Shown piece after piece: positions 57,506 through 64,000 of a stretch of 64,000 nt of DNA; the first letter of the stretch is position 1, and each line of letters opens with the position of its first letter. The translations under genes were made by a program, and so were the position numbers. The stretch is from contig NZ_CP011774.1 of NCBI RefSeq assembly GCF_001412535.1, positions 305,501-369,500 of the forward strand, given 5' to 3'. The stretch is from Limnohabitans sp. 63ED37-2. Lineage in GTDB: Bacteria > Pseudomonadota > Gammaproteobacteria > Burkholderiales > Burkholderiaceae_C. Under the pieces are notes generated by a model. That model did no database searches. It was not told the origin of the DNA and worked only from the letters and a program-made list of their open reading frames with translations.

Positions 57506-57593
57506 GCATTGGAAGGCAGTGTTGGTGCGACCAACTTGACGGTGGCCTTCAGCGCAAAGGCCATTCCCGACCCCCGCCACCGATAATCGGTGC

Positions 57594-59003
<1,410 letters not shown>

Positions 59004-59053
59004 GGTTTTTGCCTTTTTTGTGGCCGCGTTTGCCTTTCGCCTTTTTCTTGGGC

Positions 59054-59320
59054 GGTGTGTGAGGGGATGCAGCGGGTTCCTCATAACGGGGTACCGTAAA
59101 TCGTCACCCGCCGCATCCCCTCACACACCTGAGTGGTCTGTTTGGCGAGAAACGTGCAGTCAACGAGAGGTATTCTGTTCCAGGCCACGACTGCCTCGTG
59201 CGACCTACCGTGAACAGTCAGCGGGTTTGAAAACCGCACCACGGCCTCGAATGGGGTGGGGCCGGGTGACGATTTACGGTACCCCGTTATGAGGAACCCG
59301 GCACCACCCCATTCGGGGCC
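59054..59320. repeat. Non-coding multi-hairpin element with complementary loops
   Basis: The 368-base gap between dbpA and ybeY holds no credible gene but strong symmetry. Hairpin A (59054-59129) has a 24-bp stem with one mismatch and a 28-base loop (59078-59105). Hairpin B (59243-59320) has a 25-bp stem of different sequence (one mismatch, one G-T pair) and a 28-base loop (59268-59295). The loops are exact reverse complements; with adjoining stem bases they make 38-bp perfect inverted repeats (59073-59110, 59263-59300). Between them are further small hairpins (59175-59217 and 59221-59237). It may be a small mobile or invertible element, or a structured RNA. Confidence 0.85.
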
Positions 59321-59371
59321 TCCCAGCGCAAGCGTTACGAGACCTTCCCGAAAAACAGGGAGCCAGAGAAC

Positions 59372-59827
59372 TTAAACGTAGGGGTTCTTCAACCCCAGCC
59401 CCGCCAAAATGGCCACCTCATAGGCCTCCATCTCCTCGGCATCGGCGGTACTGGTCTCATGGTCCCAGCCTTGCGCGTGCAAAGTGCCGTGCACCAGCAA
59501 ATGCGCGTAATGCGCCGCCAGCGTCTTGCCTTGCTCCTTGGCCTCTCGCGCCACCACCGGGGCGCACAACACCAGATCGGCCATCACCACAGGTTCTTGT
59601 TCGTAATCAAAGGTCAGCACATTGGTGGCGTAGTCTTTTTTGCGGTAACTGTGGTTCAACGCACGGCCTTCTTCTTCGCCCACGATGCGCACCGTGATTT
59701 CGGCGTCATCCGCCAGCGCATGGCGAATGGCGCGGATGACCGCGTGACGGGGCAGGGCGGCGCGGTGGCGGGCTGCATAGGGGATGTCGCCAAATTGCAG
59801 GGACAGGTGGAGTTGTTTCAGGGCCAT
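59372..59827 (-). CDS. ybeY: Endoribonuclease YbeY
   Basis: Single-strand endoribonuclease for rRNA maturation, 151 aa from ATG 59827. The zinc-binding signature is HLLVHGTLHAQGWDHE near residue 115. It has SYRKKDYATNVLTFDYEQ as the other conserved segment. It follows phoH on the same strand with 17 bases between, the common phoH-ybeY order. Confidence 0.95.
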   Translation of the reverse strand: MALKQLHLSLQFGDIPYAARHRAALPRHAVIRAIRHALADDAEITVRIVGEEEGRALNHSYRKKDYATNVLTFDYEQEPVVMADLVLCAPVVAREAKEQGKTLAAHYAHLLVHGTLHAQGWDHETSTADAEEMEAYEVAILAGLGLKNPYV

Positions 59828-59844
59828 GGGGATCTGTTGGAAAT

Positions 59845-60825
59845 TCAATCGTCGGTGGGCAAAGGCTTGCGGCGGGTCGTGATGCCCGCCCGCATGGCAG
59901 CGCTGCCTTGTGCGTCGTAAGCGTCCACGATGCGGGCCACCAGCGGGTGGCGCACCACATCGGCACTTGAAAAACGTGTGAAGGCAATGCCCTTGATGCG
60001 CTTGAGCACCCGCTCGGCGTCGATCAGGCCGGAGAGCTGGCCCTTGGGCAAATCGATCTGACTCACATCGCCCGTGACCACGGCTTTGGCGCCAAAGCCG
60101 ATGCGGGTCAAAAACATCTTCATCTGCTCGGTGCTGGTGTTTTGCGCCTCGTCCAAAATCACAAACGCGTTGTTCAGCGTGCGCCCGCGCATAAAAGCCA
60201 GCGGCGCGATTTCGATCGCGTTGCGCTCAAAGGCTTTTTGGACCTTGTCATAGCCCATCAGGTCGTACAGCGCGTCGTAGAGCGGGCGCAAATACGGATC
60301 GACTTTTTGTGACAAGTCGCCCGGCAAAAAGCCCAAACGCTCGCCCGCCTCCACAGCCGGGCGCGTCAGCACAATGCGCTGCACACTGGCGCGTTCGAGT
60401 GCGTCGACCGCACAAGCCACGGCCAGGTAGGTCTTGCCCGTGCCCGCTGGGCCGATGCCGAAGGTGATGTCGTGTGTGGCGATGCTCTCCAAGTACGCGG
60501 CCTGCACCGGGGTGCGGGCCTTCAGGTCGGCGCGGCGGGTTTGCAAAGCGGGCAGGTCGGCCTCTTCACCGCCGCTGTCGCCCACCAGCATGAGTTGCAC
60601 CATGTCGGGCGCAATCGGGCGGTCGGCGCGTTCGTAGATGGCCTGCAAAATCTCCATCGCCCGCAGGGCCACGGCCTTGGGGCCGTCCACCTTGAACTGT
60701 TCATGGCGGTGCGCAATGCTCACTTGCAAACCGGCTTCAATGGTGCGCAGGTGCGCATCCATGGGGCCGCACAGGTGCGACAGGCGGGTGTTGTTGTGCG
60801 GCGTGAAGGTGTGTCTGACGATCAA
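59845..60825 (-). CDS. phoH: PhoH-family ATPase (YbeZ)
   Basis: 326-residue P-loop ATPase, partner of YbeY in rRNA maturation. Walker A is GPAGTGKTYLAVACA and Walker B VILDEAQNTS; FTRFSSADVVRHPLVARIVDAY closes the domain. I place the start at a TTG (60825), preceded by AGGA, because it yields the family N-terminus IVRHTFTPHNNTRL. The longer in-frame ATG at 60954 would run into ruvA. Confidence 0.92.
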   Translation of the reverse strand: MIVRHTFTPHNNTRLSHLCGPMDAHLRTIEAGLQVSIAHRHEQFKVDGPKAVALRAMEILQAIYERADRPIAPDMVQLMLVGDSGGEEADLPALQTRRADLKARTPVQAAYLESIATHDITFGIGPAGTGKTYLAVACAVDALERASVQRIVLTRPAVEAGERLGFLPGDLSQKVDPYLRPLYDALYDLMGYDKVQKAFERNAIEIAPLAFMRGRTLNNAFVILDEAQNTSTEQMKMFLTRIGFGAKAVVTGDVSQIDLPKGQLSGLIDAERVLKRIKGIAFTRFSSADVVRHPLVARIVDAYDAQGSAAMRAGITTRRKPLPTDD

Positions 60826-60919
60826 GTGGATAATCCTGTTCGTTGTGGTTTCGACCGGTTTTAGCTGGCCGTAGAGCCCTGATTTTCCTCTATACCGTGC
60901 AACCCAAGGGCTTCCCTCC

Positions 60920-61495
60920 ATGATTGGCAAACTCACAGGCATCCTGAGCGACAAGAACCCTCCCGAGGTGGTGGTGGACTGCCACGGCGTGGGCTACGAA
61001 GTCAATGTGCCGATGAGCACCTTTTACAACTTGCCTGCCACGGGTGAAAAAGTCACGCTGGTCACGCACTTTGTGGTGCGCGAAGACGCACAAATCTTGT
61101 ACGGCTTTGCCACTTTGAGCGAGCGCGAAGCCTTTCGTCAATTGATCAAGATCTCCGGTGTTGGCCCCCGAACGGCTCTGAGTGTCTTGTCGGGCATGAG
61201 CGTGACCGATTTGGCGCAGGCCATCACCACACAAGAAGTCGGGCGTTTGGTCAAGGTGCCCGGCATCGGCAAAAAAACCGCCGAGCGCCTGCTGCTGGAA
61301 CTCAAGGGCAAGCTGGGTGGCGATTTGGGCGGCTTGTTTGCCGTGAACACCCCCGATGCGCAAAGCGACATCCAGCAAGCTTTGCTGGCGCTGGGCTACA
61401 GCGACAAGGAAGCGGCCGCCGCCCTCAAGAGCCTGCCCGCGGATGTGGGTGTGAGTGAAGGCATCAAATTGGCGCTCAAAGCCCTGAACAAATAA
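60920..61495 (+). CDS. ruvA: Holliday junction DNA helicase subunit RuvA
   Basis: Junction-binding subunit, 191 aa. Domain I has IGKLTGILSDKNPPEVVVDCHGVGYEVNVP; helix-hairpin-helix repeats are ISGVGPRTALSVLSG and VPGIGKKTAERLLLELK. The C-terminal domain (LALGYSDKEAAAALKSL) contacts RuvB. 14 bases separate it from ruvB. Confidence 0.97.
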   Translation: MIGKLTGILSDKNPPEVVVDCHGVGYEVNVPMSTFYNLPATGEKVTLVTHFVVREDAQILYGFATLSEREAFRQLIKISGVGPRTALSVLSGMSVTDLAQAITTQEVGRLVKVPGIGKKTAERLLLELKGKLGGDLGGLFAVNTPDAQSDIQQALLALGYSDKEAAAALKSLPADVGVSEGIKLALKALNK

Positions 61496-61509
61496 AGACC
61501 CCCCGAGCC

Positions 61510-62562
61510 ATGAGCATCCGCACCGACGACTTTGCACCGCAGCCCGAACCCCGGGTGATTTCAGCGGCGCCCGTGTCCCACCAAGAAGAGGCCATTGAAC
61601 GCGCACTGCGCCCCAAGCTGCTGGACGAATACGTTGGGCAGGTGAAGGTGCGCGAGCAACTGGAGATTTTCATCAGCGCCGCCAAAATGCGCGAGGAGCC
61701 GCTGGACCATGTGCTGCTGTTTGGCCCGCCGGGTTTGGGCAAGACCACGCTGAGTCACATCATCGCGGCCGAGCTGGGTGTGAACCTGCGCCAGACCAGT
61801 GGCCCGGTTCTGGAAAAACCCAAGGACCTGGCAGCGCTGCTCACCAACTTGGAGCGCAACGATGTGCTCTTCATTGACGAGATTCATCGCCTCTCGCCCG
61901 TGGTCGAAGAAATTTTGTACCCAGCGCTCGAGGACTACCAGATCGACATCATGATCGGCGAGGGCCCTGCGGCCCGCAGCATCAAGCTGGACTTGCAGCC
62001 CTTCACCCTGGTGGGGGCGACCACCCGTGCGGGCATGCTCACCAACCCGCTGCGAGACCGCTTTGGCATCGTGTCGCGCCTGGAGTTCTACACCCCCGAA
62101 GAGCTCACCCGCATCGTCACCCGCAGCAGCGGTTTGCTCAAGGCACCAATTGACCCCGAGGGTTCGTTTGAGATTGCCCGCCGTTCACGCGGCACACCGC
62201 GCATCGCCAACCGTTTGCTGCGCCGGGTGCGGGACTTTGCCGACGTCAAGGGCGATGGCACCATCCACAAAGGCATCGCCCAACAAGCCCTGACCATGCT
62301 CGATGTGGATCCCGAAGGCTTTGATCTGATGGACCGCAAACTCCTTGAAGCCGTGATCCACCGTTTTGACGGTGGCCCGGTCGGTTTGGACAACATCGCA
62401 GCCAGCATTGGCGAAGAGCGCGACACCATCGAAGACGTGATCGAGCCGTATCTGATTCAGCAAGGGTTTTTGCAGCGCACGCCACGCGGGCGCATGGCCA
62501 CGCTGGCGGCATTCAGGCACTTGGGTGTGACACCGCCCAAATCCTTTGGAGACAGATTCTGA
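61510..62562 (+). CDS. ruvB: Holliday junction branch migration ATPase RuvB
   Basis: Hexameric motor of 350 aa that drives branch migration with RuvA. Walker A is FGPPGLGKTTLSHIIA, Walker B LFIDEIHR, sensor I GATTRAGML, arginine finger region YQIDIMIGEGPAARS. A winged-helix C-terminus follows. No ruvC is adjacent. Confidence 0.97.
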   Translation: MSIRTDDFAPQPEPRVISAAPVSHQEEAIERALRPKLLDEYVGQVKVREQLEIFISAAKMREEPLDHVLLFGPPGLGKTTLSHIIAAELGVNLRQTSGPVLEKPKDLAALLTNLERNDVLFIDEIHRLSPVVEEILYPALEDYQIDIMIGEGPAARSIKLDLQPFTLVGATTRAGMLTNPLRDRFGIVSRLEFYTPEELTRIVTRSSGLLKAPIDPEGSFEIARRSRGTPRIANRLLRRVRDFADVKGDGTIHKGIAQQALTMLDVDPEGFDLMDRKLLEAVIHRFDGGPVGLDNIAASIGEERDTIEDVIEPYLIQQGFLQRTPRGRMATLAAFRHLGVTPPKSFGDRF

Positions 62563-62603
62563 TGCGGTTTTCACCTTCGGTTCGCTGGCAGCATTGAACT
62601 GGC

Positions 62604-62628
62604 CTGAGGGCTGAGGGCTGAGGGCTGA
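62604..62628 (+). repeat. Heptamer tandem repeat CTGAGGG
   Basis: Three perfect copies of CTGAGGG plus CTGA, lying 16 bases before the LysR gene start. A short tandem repeat this close to a start could vary in copy number. Confidence 0.8.
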
Positions 62629-62643
62629 ACGGATAATGCGCTG

Positions 62644-63588
62644 ATGGAAACCAAATGGCTTGAAGATTTTGTGAGTTTGGCCGAAACGCGCAGTTTCAGC
62701 CGCTCTGCGCAACTGCGCCATGTGACGCAACCGGCTTTTTCCCGGCGGATTCAGTCGTTGGAGGCCTGGGCTGGTGCCGATCTGGTCGATCGCAGCTCCT
62801 ACCCGACTCGGCTCACCCCTGCGGGCGAGACCTTGTACGCCCAGGCGCTCGAGATGCTGCAGTCATTGCAGAACACCCGGGCCATGCTGCGTGGTCACAA
62901 TGCGGCGGGCCAGGATGTCATTCAGTTTGCCGTGCCGCACACCTTGGCATTCACGTTCTTCCCCCCATGGGTGGCCAGCTTGCGTGAGACCTTTGGGCCG
63001 ATGAAAAGCCGACTCATGGCGCTGAACGTGCACGACGCGGCCATGCGCTTGGTGGAAGGGGGCTGCGACGTGTTGATCGCTTACCACCACCCCTCGCAGC
63101 CCCTGCAAATTGACCCCGAGCGTTACGACATGGTGGTGTTGGGGCATGAGGTGATTGCCCCCTATGTCCAAAGCATGCCCGATGGACGGGCGCTGTTCAG
63201 CTTGCCTGGTCATGCCTCACGGCCATTGCCTTATCTGGGTTACGCCCCTGGGGCCTATTTGGGCGGTGTGACCGACTGGATTTTGAAGCAGGCGGGTGTG
63301 CCGGTGCACCTGGACCGGGTCTACGAGACCGACATGGCCGAGGGTTTGAAGGTGATGGCCCTCGAAGGCCATGGCATCGCATTCTTGCCGCGCAGTGCGG
63401 TCAAAAAAGAAATCCAGGCCGGCACTTTGGTCGAGGTGGGCTTGCCCGATGGGCAGACCCTGGCGCTGAGCATGGAGGTGCGGGCTTACCGCGAAAAAAC
63501 AGGGGCCAAACCTGGTTTCAACAGCTCAGCCCACCAGCTGTGGCTGCATTTGACCCAGAGCACTTCTGCGGTGCATTCCTCCCGTTGA
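62644..63588 (+). CDS. LysR-family regulator, HypT/YjiE-like
   Basis: 314-residue LysR-type regulator. The N-terminal helix-turn-helix starts METKWLEDFVSLAETRSFSR and continues RHVTQPAFSRRIQSLEAW, close in form to the E. coli hypochlorite-responsive HypT (YjiE/QseD). The effector domain spans about 90-300. Cysteine is scarce (one near residue 141 in EGGCDVLIAY); HypT uses methionines for sensing. It precedes an amino-acid ABC receptor gene after 305 bases. Regulation of that gene or of an oxidative-stress regulon are both possible. Confidence 0.85.
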   Translation: METKWLEDFVSLAETRSFSRSAQLRHVTQPAFSRRIQSLEAWAGADLVDRSSYPTRLTPAGETLYAQALEMLQSLQNTRAMLRGHNAAGQDVIQFAVPHTLAFTFFPPWVASLRETFGPMKSRLMALNVHDAAMRLVEGGCDVLIAYHHPSQPLQIDPERYDMVVLGHEVIAPYVQSMPDGRALFSLPGHASRPLPYLGYAPGAYLGGVTDWILKQAGVPVHLDRVYETDMAEGLKVMALEGHGIAFLPRSAVKKEIQAGTLVEVGLPDGQTLALSMEVRAYREKTGAKPGFNSSAHQLWLHLTQSTSAVHSSR

Positions 63589-63893
63589 AGGGGCACCCCG
63601 CTGAATTTGTCAGGGCATGTATCGGTCTATGCAATTTTTGCATGGTTTTTGGGGGTACTCCCTGATAGGGACTGACTACAAACTGACTATATTCAGCATG
63701 CGCAGGCGTGTGGGCACATTTTGTGCTGAAACAAAAGAGAAGCTGATGGCCTGCACCACGGTGGTGTATTTGTCAACATTGACCCCGCTAAAGACCTTTC
63801 CTAGGGAAGCTCCTAGGCGGTTGCTTGTTGGATTTGGCATTTAATATCTGGGTGGCAATTTGCTACTCATCATTTCAAAAGAGGATTCAAACC
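63589..63893 (+). promoter_or_regulatory. Non-coding upstream region of the ABC receptor gene
   Basis: 305 bases without a convincing gene. It holds two direct ACTGACTA repeats 11 bases apart (63671-63678 and 63682-63689), on the same helix face, and two CCTAGG hexamers 12 bases apart (63800-63805 and 63812-63817). A ribosome binding site GAGGA lies before the ATG at 63894. An untypical 75-codon frame (63617-63844) shows no family traits. Confidence 0.45.
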
Positions 63894-64000
63894 ATGAAGA
63901 AAATGACACAAACCTTGATCGGCTCCGTGCTGGCCACGGCAGGCTTGCTGGCGGCCACATCCGCCATGGCGGGCAAAACATTGGATCAGATCAAGCAGCG
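63894..64000 (+). CDS. Amino-acid ABC transporter substrate-binding protein, 5' part
   Basis: Truncated by the window edge after 35 codons. The signal peptide KKMTQTLIGSVLATAGLLAATSAMA is followed by GKTLDQIKQR, the usual start of glutamate/aspartate (GltI-type) and related polar amino acid receptors. Permease and ATPase genes should follow outside the window. Confidence 0.75.
   Translation, partial: MKKMTQTLIGSVLATAGLLAATSAMAGKTLDQIKQ

Noticed and set aside
59054..59129. Integron attC site
   Set aside because: No GTTRRRY/RYYYAAC ends, no integrase or cassette; conserved part is the loop, opposite to attC.
59020..59292. 90-codon frame through the hairpin element
   Set aside because: It crosses both long inverted repeats, has no ribosome binding site and no recognisable motif, so the region is better read as non-coding.
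63617..63844. 75-codon frame before the ABC receptor gene
   Set aside because: No ribosome binding site, odd composition and it covers the repeat motifs of a likely promoter region.

Overview
The window looks like chromosomal DNA of a free-living betaproteobacterium of the order Burkholderiales, most likely family Comamonadaceae (Limnohabitans/Rhodoferax-like). The pointers are high GC, Bug-type solute receptors with a TctABC transporter, a phenylacetyl-CoA epoxidase operon, ResB/CcsA (system II) cytochrome c maturation and the ponA/pilMNOQ/aroK block. Genus is inference only. No rRNA, tRNA, CRISPR array, insertion sequence or prophage was recognised.

Layout. 1-6220: a tripartite tricarboxylate transporter operon (tctC-tctB-tctA plus a second Bug receptor, minus strand) divergent from its two-component system. 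6244-11138: central carbon genes hexR-zwf divergent from tal-pgi, with an inverted repeat between them. 11323-16298: a mini J-protein, then a copper cluster: Cys/His-rich small protein, TolC-like protein, two-domain multicopper oxidase, cupredoxin and a DUF411-CusF fusion. 16319-18562: groES-groEL with terminator, CIRCE and promoter. 18582-22864: a HTH protein, two overlapping lipid A acyltransferases, an alpha/beta hydrolase and engB. 22952-29496: cytochrome c4, resB, ccsA, a lone receiver protein and msrPQ. 29543-31481: lysA-lptM divergent from cyaY. 31524-38686: mrcA divergent from a compact pilM-N-OP-Q set, then aroK. 38817-45541: a TetR regulator, acyl-CoA dehydrogenase, DUF2147 protein, crotonase, two hotdog thioesterases and an Atm1-type ABC transporter. 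45554-49366: paaABCDE (minus strand) behind a 26-bp palindromic operator. 49544-57505: rlmJ, rplM-rpsI, erpA, anmK, an M23 peptidase, tyrS, a CDF metal exporter and dtd. 57594-62562: dbpA, a non-coding multi-hairpin element, ybeY-phoH and ruvAB. 62644-64000: a HypT-like LysR regulator and the start of an amino-acid ABC receptor gene.

Most of the window is ordinary housekeeping. The most unusual items are: (i) the 59054-59320 element, two long hairpins with different stems but exactly complementary 28-nt loops; (ii) a PilO-PilP fusion in a compact, HofMNOQ-like pilus/DNA-uptake operon; (iii) the copper cluster, with a two-domain laccase-type oxidase and a DUF411-CusF fusion; (iv) a third half-site abutting the groE CIRCE; (v) related palindromic operators at the TetR gene and at the paa operon.
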